Part shown: positions 9,457 through 18,396 of the stretch, piece by piece
Layout of the letters: each line of letters starts with the position of its first letter
How positions within the stretch are numbered: the stretch's first letter is position 1
From: Candidatus Palauibacter poriticola
GTDB taxonomy: Bacteria; Gemmatimonadota; Gemmatimonadetes; Palauibacterales; Palauibacteraceae
NCBI GenBank assembly: GCA_012270965.1
Contig: JAAXHJ010000061.1
Location: forward strand, 1-64,000
Length of the DNA stretch: 64,000 bases
Reading direction: 5' to 3'
Translations under genes and position numbers: made by a program
The notes under the pieces: model-generated
Databases searched by the model: none
What the model was told of the DNA's origin: nothing
Seen by the model: only the letters and a program-made list of their open reading frames with translations

Positions 9457-10521
9457 ATGTGTTCTCTCGGCAAGATTCCACGGCTTCGGGTCCCCGTGCC
9501 CGCGGAAGCGGCGCCTCGCGGCTTCGCGCTGCCCTCGGCCATGCTCATGCTGCTGCTCGTTTCGCTCATGGCGGCCGCCGGCTTCTTCATCACGTGGATC
9601 GACGGGCAGTCCGCTCGCGCCTTCGCGCGCTCCACTCAAGCCTTCTATGTGGCCGAGAGCGGACTCGCGACGGCGGTCGCGATCGCCGAGATGCCGAACC
9701 CCTCGGTGCCTCCCGTCACGCTGGGCGTGGGGACTGCGACGGTCTCCTTCGAACCGCTCCTCGAGCTGCGGACCGGAGAGGCCGTGTACCGCGCCGAGTC
9801 CCTCGGACAGGTGGTCTCCGGCGGCGCCACCTTCGAGCGGTCGGTCGGACAGCTCCTCTGGGTGGCCGGACCACCGCGAGTCCCCGGTGCGCTCGTTCTC
9901 GTGGGGAGCACGGGCCTCATCCCCCCCGAGGGGATGATCACGGGGCTCGATGCGTTCGGGAGCGCCTGTCCGCAACAGCCCTCTCCGGTGGCGGGCGTCG
10001 CGTACTGGGGCGGGCCGGCGCCGGCTCCGGATTCGGCGTTGATGATCGCGGGGACGCCTCCCGACCGACCGATGCCGGCCGCCGTGTCGGTCGCGGCCGA
10101 GACCGGCATCCGCTGGGCGGAGCTGCTCGCCTCGTTCGGGCCCATCCCGGACGCGACCGTGCCGCCCGATCCATGGCCCGGCGCCGGCGCGGGCTCGCCC
10201 TACATCCTGATGCGCGGGTCGGGGTCGCTCGGCCCCGGTTCGAGCGGACGGGGCGCCCTGGTCGTGGAGGGCGACCTGGCCCTCGATGACGGGTTCGCCT
10301 GGACGGGGCTCATCCTCGTGGGCGGAGCGCTGGTCCTGAATGGGGACATCTCGGTCCGCGGGAGCGTGGCGAGCGGGCTCGCGGGTGGTTCGGGAGTCGC
10401 GGCCGATTTCGGCGGACACCGCGTCGATCTGCGCTTTGACACTTGCGCCGTCGCGGCGGCCGCGGAGGGGCTGACGGCTCCGGCGGCGGCAATCCCCGGC
10501 ACCTGGTACGAAGTGTGGTAG
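9457..10521 (+). CDS. PilX-like prepilin / pilus-assembly protein
   Basis: 354 residues. A short basic leader ends in PRG, followed by FALPSAMLMLLLVSLMAAAGFF, here read as a type III (prepilin) signal with cleavage after Gly. Just after the hydrophobic helix comes QAFYVAESGLATAVAIAE, characteristic of PilX/minor pilin-like proteins. The C-terminal ~250 residues are Gly/Pro/Ser-rich with no recognised domain and end near a short Cys-containing segment. No other pilus genes are nearby, so it is an orphan. The start may be ATG 9457 or a GTG shortly downstream, since neither has a strong ribosome binding site. Confidence 0.65.
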   Translation: MCSLGKIPRLRVPVPAEAAPRGFALPSAMLMLLLVSLMAAAGFFITWIDGQSARAFARSTQAFYVAESGLATAVAIAEMPNPSVPPVTLGVGTATVSFEPLLELRTGEAVYRAESLGQVVSGGATFERSVGQLLWVAGPPRVPGALVLVGSTGLIPPEGMITGLDAFGSACPQQPSPVAGVAYWGGPAPAPDSALMIAGTPPDRPMPAAVSVAAETGIRWAELLASFGPIPDATVPPDPWPGAGAGSPYILMRGSGSLGPGSSGRGALVVEGDLALDDGFAWTGLILVGGALVLNGDISVRGSVASGLAGGSGVAADFGGHRVDLRFDTCAVAAAAEGLTAPAAAIPGTWYEVW

Positions 10522-10530
10522 CCCCGTCCG

Positions 10531-10613
10531 TAGCGGCCCGTGGCGAAACCCCACTGCGTTCGAGCGGCGCTTACGCAGGGTTTCGCCAAGGACTGCTGGT
10601 CTGCCGCGGCCCG

Positions 10614-10616
<3 letters not shown>
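10531..10616. repeat. Imperfect inverted repeat between convergent genes, family copy 1
   Basis: The 86-bp segment begins TAGCGGCCCGTGGCGAAACC and ends GCGGCCCGCTA. Internally, GGCGAAACCCCACTGCGT pairs with ACGCAGGGTTTCGCC around a GC-rich loop. The arm CCCGTGGCGAAACCCC and the core CTGCGTTCGAGCGGCGC recur in the element at 12574-12737, where the core is in reverse orientation. It sits between the convergent PilX-like and α/β-hydrolase genes and covers the hydrolase stop codon, so it may also act as a bidirectional terminator. Confidence 0.6.
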
Positions 10617-11411
<795 letters not shown>

Positions 11412-11431
11412 GAAACGAAAGGTAACGGATC

Positions 11432-12559
11432 TTGAACAATCCGCCGGCGTTCGAGCCGGCGCGGGGGCTCCGGAATCCCCACCTGCAGACCGTGGTGGGA
11501 CGGATCTTGCGCCGGCGCATCGAGCCGCGCTACGACCGGGTTCGGCTCGACACGGACGACGGAGACTTCATCGACCTCGACCTGTGGACGGGGCCGGAAG
11601 CGCCCTCGGGCGTGTGCCTTCTCCTCCACGGGCTCGAGGGGAGCGCGCGCTCCGGCTACATGGTGACGACGAGCGAGGCGCTGGCGGCCCGCGGCGTTCA
11701 GGCGGTGGCGCTCAACTTCCGTTCGTGCAGCGGGGAGCCGAACCGTCTGCCGGGTGCCTACCACTCCGGTCGGACGGACGACATCGCGCGTGCGCTGGCT
11801 TGGATGGCGGCCCGCTTCCCGGGTCTTCCGCGAACCGCGGTCGGGTTCTCGCTGGGCGGGAACGCGCTCCTCAACCTGCTCGGGCGGGAGGGCGGCGGCC
11901 GGGGTCTCGTCGCCGCGGCGGCCGTGTCGGTCCCCTACGACCTCGCGTCCAGCGCCGACGCCCTGCAACGCGGGATGGGGCGCGTGTACGGTCGGCGCTT
12001 CCTCCGCAGCCTGCGGGAGAAGGCGCGCGAGAAGGCGGCGAGGTTCCCGGACGTGGTCGCGCCCGGGGCGGCGAGGGCGCGCACGATTCGGGAGTTCGAC
12101 GACCGGCTCACGGCGCCGGTTCACGGCTTCCGCGACGCCGCCGACTACTATGCGCGCTGCAGCGCGAAGCGTTTCGTGGACGGCGTGGACCTTCCCATGC
12201 TCCTCGTCCACGCGCGCGACGACCCGCTCGCCCCGGGGAGTACGGTGCCCGTCGAAACGATCCGGCGCCACCCGACCCTCTCCTTGGAACTCACGGAGCG
12301 GGGAGGGCATCTCGGCTTCGTCGGCCGGCGGCGCGGAACGGGGTGGGCCGGCGCGCGAACCGGCCGGGCCGGTGCGCGAATCGGCTGGGCCGACGCACGA
12401 AAGGCGTGGACCGGCGCGCGAGAGGGGTCGGGCGCGCGCACCGGCTGGCTCGAAGAGACCGTTTCCCGCTACATCTCGCGGGCCACGCGGCAGGCCGCGC
12501 GGCAGGCCGCGCACCGGGCCACGCATCGGACAACGCATCCGGATTCCGGAGTGTTTTAG
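11432..12559 (+). CDS. YheT-family α/β-hydrolase with repetitive C-terminal tail
   Basis: 375 residues from a TTG start. The N-terminal signature ARGLRNPHLQTVVGRIL is diagnostic for YheT/EMB8-type hydrolases. It is followed by LLLHGLEGSARSGY and the nucleophile elbow VGFSLGGNALLNLLG. Aspartate and histidine of the triad appear in VHARDDPLAPG and ERGGHLGF. The last ~60 residues are unusual: a degenerate Gly-Ala-Arg-Trp repeat (GWAGARTGRAGARIGWADAR), then a basic Ala/His/Arg tail. The tail is encoded by a GC-rich minisatellite at about 12340-12530. The core is a complete hydrolase of about 315 residues, so the tail looks like a lineage-specific addition. Confidence 0.85.
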   Translation: MNNPPAFEPARGLRNPHLQTVVGRILRRRIEPRYDRVRLDTDDGDFIDLDLWTGPEAPSGVCLLLHGLEGSARSGYMVTTSEALAARGVQAVALNFRSCSGEPNRLPGAYHSGRTDDIARALAWMAARFPGLPRTAVGFSLGGNALLNLLGREGGGRGLVAAAAVSVPYDLASSADALQRGMGRVYGRRFLRSLREKAREKAARFPDVVAPGAARARTIREFDDRLTAPVHGFRDAADYYARCSAKRFVDGVDLPMLLVHARDDPLAPGSTVPVETIRRHPTLSLELTERGGHLGFVGRRRGTGWAGARTGRAGARIGWADARKAWTGAREGSGARTGWLEETVSRYISRATRQAARQAAHRATHRTTHPDSGVF

Positions 12560-12573
12560 ATGGTTTGTACGAC

Positions 12574-12737
12574 TAGCAGTCCGTGGCGAAACCCCGCGTC
12601 AGCGCCGAGAGCGGTGAAGCGCTCGCCTGACAAGGAGCGACGAGGGAGCATGGCAGCACCATGTGACCGAGGAGCGCAGCGTTCAGGGGGGATGCGGCGC
12701 CGCTCGAACGCAGCGGGGCCTTCGCCACGGGCTGCTA
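12574..12737. repeat. 164-bp element with terminal inverted repeats, family copy 2
   Basis: The left end reads TAGCAGTCCGTGGCGAAACC; the right end, read on the other strand, is TAGCAGCCCGTGGCGAAGGC. The imperfect terminal inverted repeat is about 26-30 bp. The right arm on the minus strand continues into CTGCGTTCGAGCGGCGC, shared with the element at 10531-10616. It carries no gene and lies between the YheT-like gene and the first choice-of-anchor-B gene. This build fits a MITE or a REP/BIME-type doublet; I saw no obvious target-site duplication. Confidence 0.6.
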
Positions 12738-12769
12738 TGGTCCGCAGCCTTCACGATGGGAGTCATTTC

Positions 12770-15169
12770 ATGCGCGGATTTTCACGAGTCGCGGCCCTTG
12801 CGGCCGCCTTCGCCTGCCTGGCCACGCCAGTCACGGGACAGGGTTTCGGACGCGGCCCCGCCGTCGCGGTCTCGTCCGGCCAGGTCCTCATCGCCGAGAG
12901 CGGCGGCCCGACCTCCACGGGCACCGTCTACGTCTACGAGAGGGGTCCGGATGGATGGGCCGTGTCCGCGGAACTCGCGCCGTACGCGGCGGAGGAGGGC
13001 GGCGGGTTCGGGATCTCGCTCGCGGTCGATGGCGACCGCATGCTCGCCGGCTCGCCCGGCGCGGCGCACGTGTTCGAGCGGAGCGACGGAGGTTGGGAGG
13101 AAGTCGCCACGTTGAGGCCGGCCGAGCTGCCGGAGGGCTACGTCTTTGGCGCGGGCGGGGCGATCGCTGGCGACGTCGCGCTGGTGTCGGCCCCGGGTCG
13201 GCCGAGCCGCCAAGGGGCCGGTGCCGCCGGCCGCGTCTACGTCTTCGAGTGGGACGGCTCCGCCTGGAATGAGGCCGGGGCGCTCGAATCCCCCGAGGCG
13301 GCCGATGGAGACGGCTTCGGCGCCGCTCTCATCACCGATGGCCGGGTCGTGGCGATCGGCGCTCCGGGGGCGACCGTGGGTAACACGAACCGCGCCGGCG
13401 CGGTCTTCTTCTTCACGCGCGCCGATGACGGAAGCTGGGCGGCGGCGCCGGAACCGCTCACGGCCGCGGAGGCGGGCGAGAACGGAGGCTTCGGGAGCGT
13501 CCTGTACGGCGAGGACACCGGGGACGGCTTCCGGCTCGTGGTCGGAGCCCCCGGCGCCGGAGGCGTGGGCATCGCCTACACGTTCACTCCCGATGGCGCT
13601 GGCTGGAGGTCCGAGGGCCGGCTCTACCCGCCGGTCGTAGCCGGGGGCGGCCGACCCTTCGGCGGGGACTTCGCCAACGCCTTTGCGGGCGTGGACGGAG
13701 AGATCTGGATCGGCGGGTCCGGCGCCGGCGCGGGCCGCGAGGGGCGGGTGCTTCGCTACTCGACCGACCCCGCGGGCGGAGTCGAGTTCGCGGGCGCGGT
13801 ATCCGCCTCGAACCGGGCCGCGGGCGACGGATTCGGCGGCAGCGTCGCCGCGCAGGGTGACGTCGCCGTCGTCGCCGCAGGCCGCAAGGACTACGGGATG
13901 GGGACCGCCTACATCTTCGAGCGGCGGGGCGACGAGTGGGTCGAAGCCGCCGAGGTGTGGAGCGACGCGAAGAACTACGCGGCGATCAATGGCCACGAGG
14001 TGGGCTGCGAGGAGGGCGTCTCGGCCGACTTCGATTGCAGCGAGGTGAACATCCTCTCCTTCATGCCGGTGCAGTCGCTCGGGGCGAACCGCGGCGTTCG
14101 CGTCAACGACGTGTGGGGCTGGACCGATCCGCAGACCGGGCGCGAGTACGCCCTCGTGGGGCTCACCGACCAGGCTTCCTTCGTCGACATCACGGATGCG
14201 CAGAACCCGCGCTACGTCGGGCGCCTTCCGATGACGGAGGGGGCGCGCGGCAGCGTGTGGCGCGACATCAAGGTCTTCAGGGACCACGCCTTCATCGTGT
14301 CCGATGGGGCGGGCGGCCACGGGATGCAGGTGTTCGACCTCGCGCGTCTCCGCGACGTGGGGAGCGAGCCGGTCACCTTCGAGGCGGACGCCCACTACGA
14401 TGAGATCGCCTCCGCGCACAACATCGTGATCAACGAGGAGACGGGCTTCGCCTACAGCGTGGGATCGAGCGGCGGCGGCGAGACGTGCGGCGGCGGCCTC
14501 CACATGATCGACATCAACGAACCGACGGAGCCGAGCTTCGCGGGCTGCTTTGGTCACGAGGGCACCGGGCGCCGCGGCACCGGATACTCGCACGACGCGC
14601 TATGTCTGATCTACGACGGTCCGGACCGCGAGCACGCCGGCAAGGAGGTCTGCTTCGGATCGAACGAGACCCACGTCTCGATCGCCGACGTCACCGATAA
14701 GGAAAACCCGATCCCGCTGTCGACCGCCACCTACGCCGACGTCGCCTACGCCCACCAAGGCTGGGTGACGGAGGATCACCGTTTCTTCTATCTGGGAGAC
14801 GAACTCGACGAGCTGAGGACGCAGTTCACGGGCACGCGCACGATGATCTTCGACATCACCGACCTCGATGACCCCGTCCTCGTCAAGGAGCACTTCGGCG
14901 AGTCCACGGCGAGCGACCACAACATGTACGTGCTCGGCGATCTCCTCTATCAGTCGAACTACAACAGCGGGCTGCGGATCCTGAACGTGAGCGACCCCGA
15001 GAATCCGACCGAGGTCGGCTTCCTCGACACCGTGCCGTACGCCGAGGGGCCGGCGATGGGCGGCTCGTGGAGCAATTATCCGTACTTCGCGAGCGGCACG
15101 ATCATCGTGACGAGCGGGAACGAGGGGCTGTTCATGGTGAAGTACCAGAAGCCGGAACTCGTGCCGTAA
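12770..15169 (+). CDS. Choice-of-anchor B family LVIVD β-propeller protein (copy 1)
   Basis: 799 residues with a Sec signal peptide (MRGFSRVAALAAAFACLATP, cleavage near TGQG). The first ~390 residues are FG-GAP-like propeller repeats of the form VYVYERGPDGWAVSAELAPY and VDGDRMLAGSPGA. The second half is the choice-of-anchor B region: LVIVD-type repeats (GWTDPQTGREYALVGLTDQA, FVDITDAQNPRYVGRLP, MQVFDLARLRDVG, MIDINEPTEPSFAGC) with several conserved Cys. Family members are exported, but no enzymatic activity is established. The start is ATG 12770 with GGGAG upstream; it fits the signal peptide better than earlier in-frame codons. It is the first of five co-directional exported proteins and a paralogue of 18397-20910. 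Confidence 0.9.
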   Translation: MRGFSRVAALAAAFACLATPVTGQGFGRGPAVAVSSGQVLIAESGGPTSTGTVYVYERGPDGWAVSAELAPYAAEEGGGFGISLAVDGDRMLAGSPGAAHVFERSDGGWEEVATLRPAELPEGYVFGAGGAIAGDVALVSAPGRPSRQGAGAAGRVYVFEWDGSAWNEAGALESPEAADGDGFGAALITDGRVVAIGAPGATVGNTNRAGAVFFFTRADDGSWAAAPEPLTAAEAGENGGFGSVLYGEDTGDGFRLVVGAPGAGGVGIAYTFTPDGAGWRSEGRLYPPVVAGGGRPFGGDFANAFAGVDGEIWIGGSGAGAGREGRVLRYSTDPAGGVEFAGAVSASNRAAGDGFGGSVAAQGDVAVVAAGRKDYGMGTAYIFERRGDEWVEAAEVWSDAKNYAAINGHEVGCEEGVSADFDCSEVNILSFMPVQSLGANRGVRVNDVWGWTDPQTGREYALVGLTDQASFVDITDAQNPRYVGRLPMTEGARGSVWRDIKVFRDHAFIVSDGAGGHGMQVFDLARLRDVGSEPVTFEADAHYDEIASAHNIVINEETGFAYSVGSSGGGETCGGGLHMIDINEPTEPSFAGCFGHEGTGRRGTGYSHDALCLIYDGPDREHAGKEVCFGSNETHVSIADVTDKENPIPLSTATYADVAYAHQGWVTEDHRFFYLGDELDELRTQFTGTRTMIFDITDLDDPVLVKEHFGESTASDHNMYVLGDLLYQSNYNSGLRILNVSDPENPTEVGFLDTVPYAEGPAMGGSWSNYPYFASGTIIVTSGNEGLFMVKYQKPELVP

Positions 15170-16338
15170 TGGCAGCGCTGTGGATTCGCCCCTCGGGCGT
15201 ACCAAGGCTCTTGCAACGGGCTGCCAGCGTCGCCCGGTCCGGCACCCTCGCCTTCGGGATGGCCGGACTCGTGGCGGTTCGGGCGGCGGCGGCGGAGGGC
15301 GGGCCCGCGGCGGCGGGGGACGGGCCCGCGGCCGCCGACGGTCCGTTCCTCTACGTGGCGAACCAGGAGGCGGCGGCGGTGACCGTCATCGACCTCGAGA
15401 CCCATGAGGTCGTCGAGATCATCGACCTGGAGGCCATGGGATACGGGGCGAACGCGAAACCGCACCACGTCGCGGTCGAGCCGGACGGGTCGTTCTGGTA
15501 CGTGTCGCTCATCGCGGCCGACCGGGTGCTCAAGTTCGACCGCGACAACGAACTCGTCGCCTCCGTCGAGTTCGAGCGGCCGGGTCTCCTCGCGCTCCAT
15601 CCCTCGGAGCCCTGGCTCTTCGTGGGGCGGTCGATGGCCGCGGTGAACCCGCCGCAGCGCATCGGCCGCATCGACCGGACGTCGATGGAGGTGGAGGAAT
15701 ACGACGTCTTCATCCCGCGCCCGCACGCGCTCTTGGCGAGCCCCGACGGCGGGTGGGTCTACGCGGGCAGCCTTGGGGAGAACTCCGTCGTCACGGTCGA
15801 AGCGGAGAGCGGCGAGGCCGAGTTGCTCAGGCTCCCCGGCTCGGGGACGATGCCTCACGTCCTTGTGCAATACGCGATCTCCCCGGATGGAGAGACGCTC
15901 GTCGCAACAGCCGAGATGACGGCCAAGCTGCTCGTATTCGACGTCGCCGAGCCGGTGGCACCGAAGCTCGTCGGCGAACTGGACGTGGGGGCGCGGCCGT
16001 GGCACCCGAGCTGGTCGGCGGACGGGCGCTGGATCTGGTTCGGCAACTTGGGCGCGAACCAGGTCACGCTCGTTGACACCTCCGATTGGTCCGTGGCCGC
16101 GGTGATCCGGGGCGAGGGCCTCGCCGAACCGCACGGCAGCGTGCTCTCGCCCGACGGATCCCGGCTTTATGTCGCGAACCGGAACGAGACCGGCTCCTAC
16201 GAGTCGGCGGACCGGATGGGATACGGGGCGCCCGGCGGTACGGTCGTCGTCATCGACACCGAGACGCGCGAGATCATCGACGTCATCGAGACCCCGCCCT
16301 ACGCGTCGGGCATCAGTCTCGCCTCCGGCCCGAGCTGA
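15169..16338 (+). CDS. YncE-like YVTN β-propeller protein
   Basis: 389 residues. The ATG overlaps the preceding stop codon by one base (TAATG), so translation is coupled. A hydrophobic N-terminal segment (LAFGMAGLVAVRAAAA) is the probable signal. About seven YVTN-type blades follow, for example FLYVANQEAAAVTVIDLETH, SFWYVSLIAADRVLKFDRDN and RLYVANRNETGSYESADRM. The protein probably forms a single seven-bladed propeller in the periplasm or on the surface. Such propellers are often binding or scaffolding proteins; no catalytic residues are evident. There is an Ala/Gly-rich stretch after the signal. Confidence 0.85.
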   Translation: MAALWIRPSGVPRLLQRAASVARSGTLAFGMAGLVAVRAAAAEGGPAAAGDGPAAADGPFLYVANQEAAAVTVIDLETHEVVEIIDLEAMGYGANAKPHHVAVEPDGSFWYVSLIAADRVLKFDRDNELVASVEFERPGLLALHPSEPWLFVGRSMAAVNPPQRIGRIDRTSMEVEEYDVFIPRPHALLASPDGGWVYAGSLGENSVVTVEAESGEAELLRLPGSGTMPHVLVQYAISPDGETLVATAEMTAKLLVFDVAEPVAPKLVGELDVGARPWHPSWSADGRWIWFGNLGANQVTLVDTSDWSVAAVIRGEGLAEPHGSVLSPDGSRLYVANRNETGSYESADRMGYGAPGGTVVVIDTETREIIDVIETPPYASGISLASGPS

Positions 16339-16351
16339 GGGTCTCGGCGAC

Positions 16352-18337
16352 GTGAGCCGCATTGACGGACCCCGGAGCCGGCGGGCCAAGTCCCGGAGCC
16401 GGCGGGCCGCGCCCCGGAGCCGGCGGTCCGGGCTTCCGAGCCGGCGGGGTGCGCCGGGAGCGCTGACCGCAGCGCTCCTCGCGGCGGGATGCGCCTCGAG
16501 CGGCGGCGCCCCGGGGTCGTTGGCGCCGGAGCGCGCGGCCGGCGCGGAAACCCGCTTCGTCCGCGCCGTCACGCCCTTTCCGGTGTTCGACGAATTCGGC
16601 GAGGCGTACGAAATCCCCTTCCTCGGCGGCTTCAACGTCCCCCGCCCGCAGTGGGTGGACATCGACGGAGACGGCGATCTCGACCTCTTCGTGCAGGAGA
16701 CGACGGACCGCCTGCTGTTCTTCGAGCGCGAGGACACGCCCGAGGGACGGCGCCACACCTGGCGGCCGGCGGCGTACTCGGACATCGAGGTCGGAGAGTG
16801 GTTCCGCTTCGTGGATGTCGACGCGGACGGAGACCGGGACCTCCTCGCCGAATCCCCCTTCAGCTACATGAAGCTCTACCGCAACACCGGGACGGCCGGC
16901 GGGGCCGCATTCGAACTCATCGCGGACACCCTTCGCGACACGCGCGGGGAGGCGATCTTCTCGGATCGCCAGAACATCCCCAACGCGGCGGACATCGACT
17001 GCGACGGTCGCCTCGACCTCTTCATCGGACGCCTGGTGGGGACGGTCACGCGCTACGAGGCCACGGGCGAGATCGGCGCGAACGCCTCGCCCTTCCGGCA
17101 CATCACGGACCGCTTCGAGGACATCGAGATCGTCGCCGACCCGGCGGCGGCCGGCGGCGTACCGCCCTTCAACGGCTCCGACGGAGGCGGGCCCTTCCCC
17201 ACCCTGCACGGGGCGAACACGATGGCGCTCGCCGACTACGACGCGGACGGCGACACGGACATGTTCTGGGGCGACTTCTTCGAGGCCGGGCTCCTCCTGA
17301 TCGAGAACGCGGGCTCGTGCGAAATTCCGAATCTGCGCGTGGAGCCGCGTCCCTTCCCCCTCGACGAGCCGATCCGGACGAGCGGCTACAACGCCCCGAC
17401 GTTCGGCGACTACGACGGCGACGGCGACCTCGACCTGCTCATGGGCGTGCTCGGCGGAGCATACAACGCGAACACGACGACCGCCGACAACCTGATGCTC
17501 TTCTCACAGGAGTCCGATGGCGGCTTCGAGCTTCGCACGCGTCGCTTCATCTCGCAGATCGACGTGGGCAGCGAGAGCGTGGCGTCGCTCGTGGATCTCG
17601 ATAGCGACGGCGACCTCGACCTCCTGCTCGGCAACAAGATCGACCCCGGCGACCTGTCGAACTCGCGCGTCTTCCTGTTCGAGAACGAGGGGAGCGGGAC
17701 GCGGCCCGTCTTCCGCCGCACCGGAGAGTTCGAGTTGCCGGGTGCCTACCACAACGCGCCGGCCTTCGGCGATCTGGACGGGGACGGAGATCTCGACATG
17801 CTGCTCGGCACGTGGCGCGACGAGATCCGCTACGTGCTGAACGAGGGGTCGGCCACCGAACCCCGCCTCGCGCTGGTCGACTCGGCCTTCGTCGAGATCA
17901 CGCGCGGGAGCAACGCGACGCCCGCGCTCGGCGACCTGGACGGGGACGGTGACCTCGACCTCATGATCGGGGAGTCCTCGGGGGCGCTGAACTACTACGA
18001 GAACGTCGGCTCCGCCTCGCAACCCAGCTTCGAACTCGTGAGCGACGAGTACGCGGAGATCGACATCGGCCGGCGGAGCTTCCCCAAGCTGCTGGATCAC
18101 GACGGGGACGGCGACCTCGACCTCGTCGTCGGCACCGAGTCCGATGGGATCCGCTACTTCCGCAACGACGGGAGTCGCGCGGCCCCGAACTTCGTCGAGG
18201 CCGACGGTGGGTTCCCCGCCGCCGAGAACTTGCCGCTGTTCGCGACGCCGGAGTTCGGGGATCTGGACGGGGACGGCGACCTCGACCTCGTCGTCGGCAG
18301 CGCCGGAGGTGGCCTCTACTACTTCGAACGACGTTGA
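16352..18337 (+). CDS. FG-GAP/VCBS-repeat lipoprotein
   Basis: 661 residues from GTG 16352. The N-terminus is very basic, with a degenerate RSRRA repeat encoded by about five copies of a GGAGCCGGCGGGCC-like unit. It is followed by a hydrophobic stretch and lipobox (LLAAGCASSG), so it is a predicted lipoprotein. The mature protein has at least seven calcium-binding FG-GAP/VCBS motifs, such as DIDGDGDLDLF, DYDGDGDLDLL and DLDGDGDLDLV, spaced about 60-100 residues apart, giving a β-propeller of integrin-α type. It lies 13 bp after the YncE-like gene, in the same probable operon. It likely binds ligands at the cell surface. Confidence 0.88.
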   Translation: MSRIDGPRSRRAKSRSRRAAPRSRRSGLPSRRGAPGALTAALLAAGCASSGGAPGSLAPERAAGAETRFVRAVTPFPVFDEFGEAYEIPFLGGFNVPRPQWVDIDGDGDLDLFVQETTDRLLFFEREDTPEGRRHTWRPAAYSDIEVGEWFRFVDVDADGDRDLLAESPFSYMKLYRNTGTAGGAAFELIADTLRDTRGEAIFSDRQNIPNAADIDCDGRLDLFIGRLVGTVTRYEATGEIGANASPFRHITDRFEDIEIVADPAAAGGVPPFNGSDGGGPFPTLHGANTMALADYDADGDTDMFWGDFFEAGLLLIENAGSCEIPNLRVEPRPFPLDEPIRTSGYNAPTFGDYDGDGDLDLLMGVLGGAYNANTTTADNLMLFSQESDGGFELRTRRFISQIDVGSESVASLVDLDSDGDLDLLLGNKIDPGDLSNSRVFLFENEGSGTRPVFRRTGEFELPGAYHNAPAFGDLDGDGDLDMLLGTWRDEIRYVLNEGSATEPRLALVDSAFVEITRGSNATPALGDLDGDGDLDLMIGESSGALNYYENVGSASQPSFELVSDEYAEIDIGRRSFPKLLDHDGDGDLDLVVGTESDGIRYFRNDGSRAAPNFVEADGGFPAAENLPLFATPEFGDLDGDGDLDLVVGSAGGGLYYFERR

Positions 18338-18396
18338 ACTCCTCAACGAAGGTTGAATCCCGCGACATTCTAATCCCGCAACAAAGGATGTATCCG

